Assembly (NCBI GenBank): GCA_029531795.1
Contig: JAPEIS010000014.1
Location: 2,108,001 to 2,172,000 of the forward strand
Source: Sclerotinia nivalis
Taxonomy: Eukaryota; Ascomycota; Leotiomycetes; Helotiales; Sclerotiniaceae
Direction of reading: 5' to 3'
Length of the DNA stretch: 64,000 bases
The notes beneath the pieces are model-generated. The model was not told the origin of the DNA. It did no database searches and saw only the letters and a program-made list of their open reading frames with translations. Below are positions 12,512-24,340 of this stretch, one piece after another. The translations under genes were made by a program, and so were the position numbers. The first letter of the stretch is position 1. Each line of letters begins with the position of its first letter.

Positions 12512-13200
12512 ATGGCACGCACTGCTGCTGGTGAGGGGTTATTCAGGTCTGGTACGTGGTATCCCTTGATCATTCTCGTCGAAAGTAACTGAGAAAGCTA
12601 ACCAGTGAACTAGCTATGAGACTCGAGACATCTGAGGTTCAGGAAGTTATTGCTCGCCTTATCGACTACAGAGGTCTTGATGTGGAAGAAATTCAAGAGC
12701 GCGTCGAAGTCATAGGAGAGGAGCGAAGAAAAAAACTGGAAGAGAAACGAACTACTATGAACAGAATAATGGCAGCAATGCGAATTATTCCAAGATATAA
12801 ACTTCGAGAGCTTGTTACAGATATCCTACAAATTAACGATCAGAATCAGAAATGGCTTGTAAATGCGTGGGAAAACAAGTTCGATGAGCTTGATACTGAG
12901 TATGAGGGTGATCCTAATGAAGGTGATCCTCATGCATTGGTTGTATTCATGGATGAAAAATCGCCAATAACTCTTCGAGTACTGATTTCCGACATGGCTG
13001 GATCCAGCGAGTCCATCCGAAAATATTTCAAGGAGAAATTGTTGATCGAAGAGGAGGATGGTACTCTCGAGGTTCGACATTTTGAGCCACTCGAGCCAGA
13101 GCATTCCCCGGTACTCAGGTCATTTGAGCCAAAGGCCTCCCCAAATCTTGAGGCTGGGGTTCGGGATTCTTCTGGTGACTGGGACATCATCAATAACTAG
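12512..13200 (+). CDS. Hypothetical coiled-coil/helical protein (paralogue cluster member 4)
   Basis: Exons 12512-12551 and 12614-13200 join in phase 1 (GTACGT donor, ACTAG acceptor) to 208 residues. An in-frame alternative donor GTGAGG lies at 12531. The N-terminal third is a strongly charged, probably coiled-coil helix (IQERVEVIGEERRKKLEEK). It is followed by two copies of the cluster module, one at YKLRELVTDILQIND and one at TLRVLISDMAGSSESIRKYF. The second leads into the LIEEEDGTLEV...FEP ending shared with members 2 and 3. The tail contains two SFEPKASP-like segments. No known domain recognised. Confidence 0.65.
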
Positions 13201-14029
13201 ACTAGTCCAATCGAATCTGCTGCTGAATTTTGCAGGGGAAGATAAGTTCACAGAAGAAAACACTAGCACATAGATTGAGATTCGACCAATATCAAGCGCA
13301 GATTCTTGCATCAACATTCTGTGGTTTATGCCATCCCTAATTATCACAGTGATTTCTACATGTGCAAAGAATTGACAAAAGAAGAGTGAATATAGAGAGC
13401 GGAATAAATGCTCAATGAGAATTAGCTCATCTTAACTACCTACCAATATCGATTTCTTGTTGTGCTTCTTCTTGAATAGCTTCCTAATTTTTTTTTCTCC
13501 CTCCAACTTTGAACCACTCTGCATAAGAAATTATGGGTTAATCCAGTATATACATTGAAATAACTTGCGCACAAAAAATTTCACTTCGAGTTCTCAGAAC
13601 AACCAAGATTGCGAGTGTGTCAAATGGCTAGCAAAACTTCAAGATGCCTTTGAGACCGGCTGGAAGGTCAACTGGTACGCAAGTTTCCTTGGCTCTGTTA
13701 TCACATATAAGTGCCAACAGCTCTCTCAGATCAGCAAAGTCTCAAGCATGATGACAATATCCGATCGACGGAAGTCATCCAAGCGTTTTGGACAATTACT
13801 GTATTCAACAAGAAATCAATGTATGGTTGCCACGAAGTGCCCATATAGTAAGTAGTGAATATTTTAGGAGAAAACCAGAACTGACTTCTAAATCATATTT
13901 ACCTGCGCCATCTTAAAGCAATCTATCTTAAAATCCCAAGATGATGATGTTTCCTGGTCTTCGGGAAAACATTATTCCATAACAATAACAACCTCACATT
14001 GGCTCGGTTAGTAGCATCATTTGTCCACC

Positions 14030-14752
14030 ATGCCTAGGGATAAAGGGGCCTCAAAAGATAGTAAGAATTCTAAAATCTCCTTCTAACAAACAACTACTAA
14101 CCATAGTAGATGTTGACCTTTGGGTTGCGGATGTCATAGAGCAATCAAGCCCTCCACAGTCCTCCTCGGCGAAAGATGCAATACTCGGCCTCTCGCAAAC
14201 AAAGCTTCAAGAGATTCTCACCGAGATTATTAGAGAGAATGATTCCATCCGTCACGAATTTGAGAAGAAGGCTCTCGTCGAGCTACGCCACGTAATACCC
14301 TATCATTCATCAACAGAGATCGAGCTTGACGAAAATGCTGTGGAATCTCATCTTGGCCCAATCGATGAAGCTGCGAGCAAGGTTTTAGTACCTCGTTTTG
14401 CGATTTGTGAGAACGACACATGCGGAAAGATGTTTGATGTGTCCAGCAATAGTGGTAGGCTCTGCAGGCGGCATCTAGGATGTATGTACGTACGGCATCC
14501 TTTCTACTGAATGCATGCACAATACTGATCTAAATATGTATAGCTATTATGATATTCAAGCTTGCAGCTTGCTGGAAGCAGCACAACACTGAAGAATGGA
14601 CATTTGATTATTGGCATTACAGTGAAGAATACGCATATCGTGAAGGTTTTATGTGGTCATGCTGCGACGCGGATCCCGATAACCCGGGCTGCAGAAAGAC
14701 GCGGCACAGATCACGTTATCCTCAAGATCTAGCTAAAAGTCATCGCTATTAG
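14030..14752 (+). CDS. Hypothetical Cys/His-rich putative zinc-binding protein (paralogue cluster member 5)
   Basis: Three exons, 14030-14060, 14107-14481 and 14544-14752, all joined in phase 1, give 204 residues. Intron 1 ends in a TAGTAG tandem acceptor. The middle carries the cluster module (LSQTKLQEILTEIIREND followed by IRHEFEKK). The C-terminal half has the spacing C-x4-C, then C-x2-H, then a tryptophan-rich stretch and GFMWSCC-x8-C-x4-H. I recall this C...CxxH...WSCC...GC...H arrangement from uncharacterised fungal proteins; zinc binding is inferred. Compared with the other members this gene has gained an extra 3' exon that carries the WSCC part. Confidence 0.65.
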
Positions 14753-16682
14753 TCCTATTCTTGCGGGCAGATAATAAGGACAATGATTTTTTCAGAAAGA
14801 ATCTGGAGGAGAAATCGTTGATAAAACACGAAGGTACGATACGCCCGAGAAGTACTATGCTCGAGAATACCTTCATAGATGGAGATTGTGCACGCGAATT
14901 AGCTAAGCAAACGGCTCTATGGATATGTTTCAAGGTCTAAGGCATAAAGAAATAAATCTAGGAAGAACTATATCTGTGGATGATTCCGCCTGCTTTTGAC
15001 CTTATTGGAATAGTCTTTCTATCAATGCTTGCGAATATCATCACTCTCGCCACTATTGGTAAATTGTGACTTCAAACCTTTGAGTATGATCAATTGATTT
15101 AATCCGCTCTCTAATCACCGTGTATTATCTAATCCTTTCATACTTTTCATCCCACCGAGCCGGACTCCGAAAACTTTCTCATCTTCGATTCCGTCACTAA
15201 CCTTGTCAAATAAAGAACAACTAATGACCTAGGCCCCATCACTCACCCACTTTCATCCCACTATATATCTCCCCATCCCACATAATCCCGACCGCGCACC
15301 GACTCATCGCCCGAACTCCGACTTCGTCACTGAAAGTAACCTGCCTGAAAGCCGCATATGCGTAATTTCATCTCATCTAAACCAATCTCGTCATCAACAA
15401 AGAACCATTCTTCTCCCGAATCCATCTCACACGCACTCATCACGTTCCAAACACCTCGTCCGTATACCTCGCCTGATTACCTCGTCTGACGTCTGCTTCA
15501 TAAACTTGAAAAACACACAAAGAACTAGTAGAAACTTGCTGCTTTTACATGCGCTAAAATTGTCGTCAGGAACGTTCGGGAATAAGAGGACAAAGAAATT
15601 TTAGACATTTGCTGCTTTAATGAGGAGGTTAGTGGTGCCAGCTCGTAAGTAGTCCAATTAGAGAGCTGGTGACGAAATAACGGATGCGGTGGTAGAAAAG
15701 CTTGGGAATTTGATTGCGGAATTAGGTGATTGGAGCCGAGGAGGCCGAGGAGCAGGTGATTACTGAGTGAGAAAGGAATGAATGCCGAGGCTGATTCGAT
15801 GATGAAAGGGGGAGACAATGGAAATGAGCAAGAAGAGCACATTATGAGTACTATTTGGTGCTTCGGAAGGAATTCCGACTCCGTTTAAAGAAGAGCTTAA
15901 ATTTGGAACAATAAGGTGGCGAATTTTGTGAATTAGGACAAGAAAGATGAAAGTGGGCGGAATCCAGTTTTGGAGCGGACAATCGACATTGTGAGTTATA
16001 CGCGGATTAAAAATGGAGTATATTCAGTGAACGACCAGAATATAAACCTTGGATAATGACGAGTAAAGATGGACTTTGACAGGAAGATAAATTTAGAGCT
16101 GGTAAGTAATTATAGGCTTCGTGTGTATGGTCCTAACAGCGGGCGTTGTGGTGGATCTGATGGCAGAACGGAACGAGAAGGATCTCTTCCGTGAATAAAC
16201 AGTAAAATTATAACAATTGGTGACGGAAACTTGAAAATAGAAGGCGAAATATATATTTAATCGTCTCCGCACGTGTAGAATAAAAATAAAAGAACAGTAT
16301 GTAATGGAAAAGCGGAAGATCAAGATAAAAAGGACTGAATCTAAGTTTGGTTACTTTCCGTAACGTGTAGAAAACGTGTGGAATAATAGAAGATATAATT
16401 GGAATTAGAATTGAGTGAAGATTGAAATCAAAGGGAGATCCTACAACCAAAATCGAAAATCGAAAAATTAGTTCCAAAGTGATATGAATGAGGAAGTGGG
16501 AAGCAAGTAGACTGATTAGGTAAGTGGGGTGGCCCAGTACTAGTAATGCTGTCATGAGAGAAGTTTTCATGATACACCTGTGCCACTGCAGATATCTGAG
16601 TAGTCAATAAGGATAGATCCTACACTCCACCAATTTTCATCGTATTCAAGAACGCAATTACACAATTAGCACAAAGCTCAAA
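14753..16682. other. Intergenic region, no gene supported
   Basis: Roughly 15.1-15.5 kb is pyrimidine-rich on the plus strand and 15.7-16.5 kb is purine-rich. Short open frames exist on the minus strand (15525-15842, 16093-16570) but they read as hydrophobic low-complexity shadows. A loose repeat of GACTCCGAAAACTTTC / GAACTCCGACTTCGTCACT is visible at 15160-15340. Confidence 0.5.
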
Positions 16683-18900
16683 TGTTGCACATCTCAGAAG
16701 ACCGCGACTTCTCCAAATTCGTTAGCCATCATACCAAATTTCACTATTATACGGCTACTGTAATCTAATCTGACAACTTAAAGGATGAGGTCTATAAATA
16801 CGAAGTGATATAAGAATGGCAATGATCGCATAGTCGGCCGGTCTGGATGATGCTCGCAAAGCTGGGCCAATGTTCAGACATCTGAACCAAACTCAATTCT
16901 ACTCAATTCTGATGACCCTGTAAGTTTAGGGATTGTAGACGTGTATGTGTCAAATTCGCCTCCAAAGTTTAAGAAAAGAGTTCATGTATGCGCGAGTTAA
17001 ACGAGTTTAGAGAATAGAAGTGATGGCTCGGTCTTCGCGCACAAGGATGCAAGAGAATGAAAAAAGTTTTAATTCGACTTCTAAAGAGTTTCTCCTAATG
17101 ACCATATCCTTCCTCACTCTGTCTTGAGACCTATTAGCTTAACCAGAAAAGCCTTACCATCTCCTGAAGACTCAATGTTGCACATCTGAAAAGGCCGGCG
17201 ACCTTAATATCCCCAGTTGTCAACCACTACCAAGTTGCCATCGGAATCAAGAATCATTGTATAAGCCCATAATAAAAACACGCGGGATCCAAAAATGTAA
17301 GATCTTACATTCAAAAGTGGCAAAGGTCGCATCGGAGGTCTCGGCTATAATCCCACCTTCGGTCTCCGAGCGGGCTGTGTGATCACAAAGTCAAACACCA
17401 GGGGCTTACCATTAACCGAAAAATCTGGAAATCTGAGGAGCGGCGCTTACATTGCGCTCATCTAAACTAGTCACATCTTTTGTGGTTCCCGAGCGCGATG
17501 AGATATGCAGCGCTACTAGAAGACGCTTTGTTCCCTGGTAGTAATTCATAAAATTAGATGCTCTGGGTTTCTTGTGGTGTGGGATCTGGTACCCGGTTGA
17601 CTGGTGGGAGTAGCCGCCACAGCCACAAAGAAGGTGATTTTAACGGCCTCCGTAGTCATTGAACTGCAAATATATTGATTTTATCGACGAATACATCATT
17701 TTACTAATAAAAGGAATGAGAGTCGGTCGGTGGCCTTTTGAGATATGCAACAATCACTCGATCTAGCTTTACTAGCTCAAAAGGAAAGAAATCGTTGCAT
17801 ATCGTAAAATGGTCGCTATAAGGTCAGGTGAAAATGTACTTTGAAATAGAAAGATAATGTGGTGAGAGAAGTGCGGTTATTACATGCCGATGAAGCTCGG
17901 TGGTCTTTTGAGACGTGCAACATTGTGTTGTTTATGATCACTTGAGTTATTCTGGCATGAGGAAGCAACGAGGTAGAGTAATTACACTGATACAGGCACC
18001 ATAGCACAATCTTGCACGTTTGTTTAATGTTTTTGAGTAAGGATACCGATAGGATCTGTATTCGAATTTATGGTGGGATAACTTTTCACGTGGTTCAGTG
18101 AAATATAGAAAGATGAATTGTGCACACCCTGGCCAGTCCGTCCCTGGTCTATATCCTACTGACACACCCAGAATAAACTACATACAAAGAGTTGTCGGCC
18201 CTATTCATATCGGTCTCCGCTACTTCACGGGCTTGTCTCAACATTTCATAGGTAGCATCTCCAAATGTTGCACATCTCAAATGTCCACTGTTCCCTTCGA
18301 ATAACGTGAAACCATTGATTAGCTCAGTCATATGACTGGTGGACAGCCTCATTGAGGCCTCAATTAAATTTAATTTCCTCAGCCGCATGTTCCGGTCACC
18401 AAACGGCCTGTCAGAGAGGTAAAATCCATTGGCTCTTCCTTCACCAATATGTCTTGAGCTGCAACAATTCCCGATAACCGACGCTCTGAAGTACGAGAAA
18501 TATGATTTCCAGTAACATTCGGATTCCAGCAGCAAAATGATAAAAATATTGTCACCTGCCGTAAGCAGGCCAGGGCTCGGCCAGCGAAAAGGGAGGGCGG
18601 CCCCAGCTAACAAAGGAAGGGTATTTGAACGGGAGTTGTAATAACAGGAAGTGGGATATATTGAGAGCACCTAGCAGTAATACATACACGCACGCTAAGA
18701 GATGGCCGGTGACCTTCTGAGATATGCGAAATCAGTTGCCTAAGTAGTTTTATTTGCTGAGAGGTCGTTAATAAATATCCGAGGCTGGCCACGATTGGGT
18801 TGCGCGTGAAGTATTGCCTGGCATTGGAAGAAATCCGTATGGAGCTTAGATGGAATCGCTATCTATTGGTGAATGGAATTGGCATGAAGGTCAGAGGCCA

Positions 18901-18939
<39 letters not shown>

Positions 18940-21900
18940 AGTATTTAACGTCTGTGGGGATTTGTAAGGGGTTCCAAACCTTTCGAAGGGTATAGGGACG
19001 GGCAGTCTTGAGGGTGTTTATGTATAGAGGTCTGGTCCATTTCTACTTTTCTTTTCTTCTGTAAACTTGAGGGAGTTGTTCTGTTGTGTAGATTGCGGAT
19101 GCCGTCTATTGGTGTTCATCAAACAGACCTTCCTCGTCGGTTAGGTTGGTTTGTGGGTTAGGCTTAGCTCCAGAGTAGGAGGGGAGCTCCTGCTCGGGCA
19201 GGTATCTTTTAGTATTTCGGGTCCATCTGTTGTGGACCAGAGGGCATTTGAGACATGCAACAATAAAGCATTTGCTGATATTGTCCTAAACTCCATTTCT
19301 TTCTCTTTTCCTGTTTTCATGACATATGTCGAATCTTAGGTGAGAGACTTAAAACAACAATTACAAGGAAAATCAGTTTTCATCTTCAGTCTTTCAACAT
19401 TTTGAAATCTCCCTTCTTTGACTCCAACCACATCAATGCTTTTGTGTTCTAGCTGTCAAAAGACCTCAAAGAAATGCACAGCACTAGACCATGGGCTATG
19501 TAATCGAAAAGACATCGAATGTGAAAGGGAACTTAGCGTAAGACTCATTGAAGAATTTCTTCTCCGAGCTCTCATGTGCTCAGCACCTGGATCCCCTCGG
19601 ATTAGTATTGTGGATATCTGCAGTTAACTTAAAGTATCAACTAGCTCTAAGCTAAAGAGCCCTGCTAAAGAGCCCGGAGATATTATCATGGATACCTGTC
19701 TTCTCTAAAAGCCTTGGGATTCTCTCAAGTGAATAGCCGCGCATACGTTCTCGCCTTGCTCAATTCACAACATAGTGATGTGATTCTTCAGACGACGCAC
19801 GCCTATCTCGAAGCCTTTAAAACGAAGCTACCACGGACAAGAGATCTTCATACAATGGAACAAAATCTTGTCATTTCATTTCCATTGTGACTTACGGCCT
19901 CGAGGAGACCTACCCGGCCCACTTATAAATTCTATACGTCAAAATTCGAAGGCAAATAGGAAACAGATGGCAGAGAGGAGTCTGGGAATAAAAGTAGAGA
20001 AGGCCGCAGGCCTTTTGAGATGTGCAAACATTTGCCTTTGGGAAAATTGGGCGGGTACTCCGCGTGGTACTCTAAAAAATTCTTCTTTACTTCATGACGC
20101 CTCCACACAGACCCCATCAAACAACCACGAAGCCCTACTAGCAAGGGCAGCATGAACTTTCCATGCCCAATCAATTATTAAATGGGACAGAGACATTTGA
20201 GATATGCAACAAATATGTGATATTTCAGTAATGAAGGAGGATAATTTGCTTCTGGATTTCAGCATGTCATCTTTTTCACGGTGACCATAATCCAGACCTG
20301 ATCATTTTGAGATGAAGCATCCAAGTGGATCCTTAGGACGAGTCTGTCTATATGGTGAGGTCACCGGCCTTTTGAGGTATGCAACAAAATGTATTCTCTT
20401 GTTATTGGTTTGTTTTCTAAGTCGTAGGGGCTTTTGCTGTGATATCGTCTTCCTGGTCCCCTGGCTCGATCACTACCTTGCATTGGGGGGATTTCACCCT
20501 CGTAAAGGGACTTGATCCAGGTGGGGCTACTCACCTCCTTCCTTTCAGGTCGCCGATTGAGAGATGCAACAAAAGTTCTTTCGTTGAGAAGTGGGGGAAT
20601 ATCACTTGCCTTAAAGTCTTGTATAGCTCCACTTCGGTCTCGATCTCATTCGCCTTCGTACCATTGGATACTGTCCTTGGACATTCATCCAAAGGCTATT
20701 GCTGAACGGACACAGCCTGTGGAATCATCATATCGCCGATTAAGAAATGCAACAAAATCTTCTGTTAATTCAGCTTCCTGTCATTCATTCTCCATGCCCA
20801 GAGAAATTATGACTCGAGAGGTTGACGGGTGAAGTTTGGGTGGAGCCAAAAGATGAGCTTTCATTTTGACAAGTGGATACCCGGCGACCTTTAAGATATA
20901 AATTTGGAGAGAGGAGGATTTTCCAGGTCGCCGACCTTTTCGGGTTTGCAACAAAACGTTGTCTTTTCATCCAATTGAGCTCAAGTCGACCGTGAAGATT
21001 TTCATCTAGCTCGCCCCCACTTAGCACCTGGCATTGTTTCATCTCACTCAACCCCATAAAACTTCTTACTAATATTATCTTTATCGGCGACATCAATCCT
21101 TTGCAAGGAACCACCAGGTCGCCGACCTTTTCAGACGTGCAACAAATCCCATTCTTACTTGCTAGCAATCAATGTTGAACTTCTTCACAGAAGATGTCTT
21201 GGGCAATCAAAAAATCCGGCTAATCCCCGGACCCTGCTTTTTACGGAAGTTTCTCCGGAGCGAAGGAATAAGGTTGAATGGTCGCCGATATGGACAACGT
21301 AAATTTCGGTAATGTTGGATGAGACTCCACGATAGAAATCTCTTTTCTTGGTTGCATTCCTTCTTGAAAGAATCTGCCTTTATTGTACGTTCTTCAATAG
21401 TACACAGCAACAAACGCTCTTCTGCAGCCTTCCGGAAGTGACAAGTCTCCGCTATTCTATTCTTCAATGTGAACTTATCAGCCACCAAAATCAAGCCACA
21501 CACGCTGCATGAACAACATCAAAATTCATCGACGTCGCTCTTTCTCGGCTTTCTCATTAAATACCTCAACCTGTTGTCATCCTCTCAGACCCAACTTCAT
21601 TGCTTTTCGCAGGCGCTCTTGATGCTGCCACATCATCACGACCCCAATTCCGACCATAACCGAAAGTTTCTCCACGCTAGCCAATGATTACTATTGCTCC
21701 CAAATTGATGCGACCCCCGAGCCGGCCTCCTTTACATAGTGTGATATCCGAGTCGGGTGGAACTATTGGTGTCAATTATTTTTTACGAATCTTACAATAT
21801 TGAGGTCGGCGGCCTTTGGAGATGTGCAACATTTCTTTTTGATGAGTAATGATTGGAATGTTCGAGCTGGCATTTATCGAGCGATAAATTGCGATCGTGC

Positions 21901-22360
21901 CAGGGATGGAGGAGAAGGAATGAGATGAGGATGATCAAGAGACCTTTCCTGCGACCATGAGTTTATTTATGCTTACCCTTTGCTATTTGTGGATATTCGT
22001 TGCCCTTTGCTTGCAAAGAACCATAATTTCTAACTGTATCCCCTCAATACATTGGCTGAGGAAATCATCTTGCCAGCGCAAGGTTGGGTCAAGGCCATCT
22101 GAGATATGCAACAGTTGTATGCCGTCTACTTTCGTTCAAGGACAGAGTTTTTCAATAGTCTGTGAAGACCGCTGTCATCTGCAGGAGGTCGCATTCGAGG
22201 CCGGAGTGGGAAAAAATTCTCTGTTTACTCTAGGTTTGATGCCCAATAGCATCTAATTCCCAGGAAAATGCATTTAAGATATCTATTACTTGGTCTGCAG
22301 CACCCCGCTCGATAATATGGCCTGACCGTGGGTGACCCCAATGAGATGTGCAACAAATTG
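16683..22360. repeat. Array of ~20 copies of a ~29-nt interspersed motif
   Basis: The consensus is GGTCGCCGGCC followed directly by TTTTGAGATRTGCAACA and an A-rich end. The 5' half tends to a palindrome (GGTCGCCGACC in the best copies). Minus-strand copies start at 16683, 17176, 17793 and 18266. Plus-strand copies start at 17725, 17895, 18704, 19241, 20000, 20184, 20358, 20547, 20731, 20925, 21116, 21802, 22087 and 22330. Degenerate copies lie at 17483, 20294, 20880 and 21279. Between 20000 and 21147 the main copies start 184, 174, 189, 184, 194 and 191 nt apart, yet the DNA between them shows no obvious similarity. No long open frame spans the array. It may be a decayed ~185-bp satellite with a protected core, a cluster of protein-binding sites, or a set of short exons or peptides; function unknown. 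Confidence 0.8.
18904..18939. repeat. GAT trinucleotide microsatellite
   Basis: Twelve uninterrupted GAT units lie within the motif-array region between the copies at 18704 and 19241. No coding frame supports it. Confidence 0.9.
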
Positions 22361-23094
22361 ATGTTTACATATGGGTTGTGGTATGGATCATGCATGATCC
22401 AGATCTGGGGTGTAAATATGGTGCTAGCTAAGTGTCCTCTGGCTTGTAATTTCTTTCTATTTGTTCTGCTCATAAGGAAGTAATTCTTCAATTTTGCGCT
22501 GAGTTGCAAGATAATGTGTACCAATTTGAAAGCCTGAAGAGCTGTGTTGAGGTTTCAAGGAGAGAACATTATGAATTAGCTGTCCACTCTCTACATCATC
22601 TTTCTATGAGATAGGGGAAAGAATTCGCAAGCTGGGGTCCTAGGCTATACAACATAGTATCTACACCTTTAGCAGCTCAATGGCTTCATTACGTAATAGA
22701 AAGAAGAGCAATCCGTTTTTCAGAGAAGCGGTTTTCATATCAATCTCGATCAATTGAAGGTAGAATACTTGTTTCATATCGCTAAACCTCGTAGGCTAAC
22801 ACAATATATGTTATCAAAAGCGCTTTAGGCAGAGTTACGATTTTTGAGTTAGAAATACATCATCATACAAAATATATATTTAACTCAAATAAAACTGACA
22901 GCATAAAGATATGTTTGAGCGAGATATCAATACTAACTCTCATTCTTATATTAATGTCTAGCGCCTGGCTCCGCAGCCGCTATATAATACACCCAACCTT
23001 ACACCAACTGCAAAAAAAACACCAAAACTACACCGAAACCAAAAAACAAAACATATCCCCTCCAAAGATATGAAACCGATACACCACACCACCC
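22361..23094. other. AT-rich intergenic region
   Basis: This stretch holds no motif copy and no supported gene. About 22800-22960 is AT-rich. It separates the motif array from the minus-strand gene at 23095, whose 3' flank it forms. Confidence 0.5.
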
Positions 23095-23550
23095 TCATCT
23101 ATACCTGTCCCAAAGTTTTCGCTCAAGATTAGGATCACCCGCCGATTCTCTCTTGCACCAATCTTTTATCTCCTGCCCCGTCCAATTCCACAAAGGTCTA
23201 CCCTTTAGCTTATTCCTATCCTGTTCGTAAATGATATCATCCGCGCAGCTATCTATCAAGTCTTTCGCCCCTCCGGCACGACGACGGGCTTCTTTTTCAA
23301 GCCATTCTTGGAATGTTTGCTGGTGTTTGGGTTTTGGGATGGGCTTTACGTCGACAGTTCTGCTGCTGCCGGTACGTCTACCGCTGGAGCTGGAGGTGGG
23401 TTTTTCCTTCTCCTCTCTTCGACGCATTTCCTTGTAATAATCGTCTTTTTCGCTATTGCGTCCCGAAGTACCCCCCATTCCGCTCGTGACTCTGCGCTCA
23501 TCTCTGTGCTTGTTATCACGATTATCCCGTTCGCCAGCTGTTCTCGCCAT
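23095..23550 (-). CDS. Small, highly charged hypothetical protein
   Basis: A single-exon frame of 151 residues starts with ATG at 23550. The N-terminal two thirds are Arg/Lys/Glu/Ser-rich and disordered (RDNKHRDERRV, RRREEKEKP). The C-terminal ~70 residues look folded: FQEWLEKEARRRAGGAKDLI, then WNWTGQEIKDWCKRES and a tryptophan near the end. The arrangement suggests an RNA- or nucleic-acid-associated nuclear protein, but that is inference from composition only. An untranslated exon upstream is possible. Family not recognised. Confidence 0.55.
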   Translation of the reverse strand: MARTAGERDNRDNKHRDERRVTSGMGGTSGRNSEKDDYYKEMRRREEKEKPTSSSSGRRTGSSRTVDVKPIPKPKHQQTFQEWLEKEARRRAGGAKDLIDSCADDIIYEQDRNKLKGRPLWNWTGQEIKDWCKRESAGDPNLERKLWDRYR

Positions 23551-24340
23551 GTTTGCTATAAGGGGCGCAAATTAATAATTCTGATATGAAATATACTGTT
23601 TGGATTGAAAATAGATGATGAGATAAGACTGATAGGAGTTGTTGAAATCGCAAGTATTGGTAACTGGTATATTATAGTTTATAGAGGAGACGAAGAGTAT
23701 TATATAGGAGATCTAACACTGCAATAGGTCTACATGAGAAGCCCGAAAGAATTTCTACTTTCATGTGCGTCAGCAATATAGTGGTTGATTCGAGGTCATT
23801 GTACGTACCTTTGTGGAGAGAAACCTGTTGAAGTACATGCCCTAGCCCCGCCGGTGAGTACGAGGGGTTGATAGGAATTTTGAAACATGCACAGAGACAG
23901 GAGTTGTGTTTGAAATGATGGCAAATATTTAGACCAGAGTATATTATTGATATTTCTTCCAATTTGAATATAGGCTATGAAAATACATGCGGGGTCTCTT
24001 GTCGGAAACAGCCATACCTTTTATGTTTTTGTAAGCCTTTACGAATAGAGGGACTCGAAAAGGGATAAATTTAAGAGGAGTATGATAAGGAGAAATGGAG
24101 AGATTGAACCGAGTATTTCAGATAATGTTGAGTGCCAAAATTTTGGGGTGGAGGAGGTGAGTCATGTGACAGATTCGTCACGTGAACGTTAATGTTTCAT
24201 TATTGCTGACGAGTAGGGGCTGTGGCTGGCCAGATACTGTTACCACTTCTTCCCAATCTATCAAATTAAACCAAACTAGAACCGCGATCAATCTAAACCA
24301 TTTCGATCACGCCTTAAAATTCTGCGCAGATTCAACAGGA
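23551..24340. other. Intergenic region
   Basis: No supported gene. It separates the charged minus-strand gene from the peroxidase-like pseudogene. Confidence 0.5.

Noticed and set aside
13565..13855. Possible sixth cluster gene
   Set aside because: The frame lacks an ATG at its start, has no tiny phase-1 first exon like its neighbours and no copy of the shared module.
18149..18670. 173-residue minus-strand frame
   Set aside because: It overlaps motif copies on both strands, has no intron signals or conserved motifs, and its composition is that of random sequence.
16683..22360. CRISPR-like array
   Set aside because: The motif copies vary, occur on both strands and are separated by ~185 nt or more of non-uniform length; this is a eukaryotic context with no cas genes.
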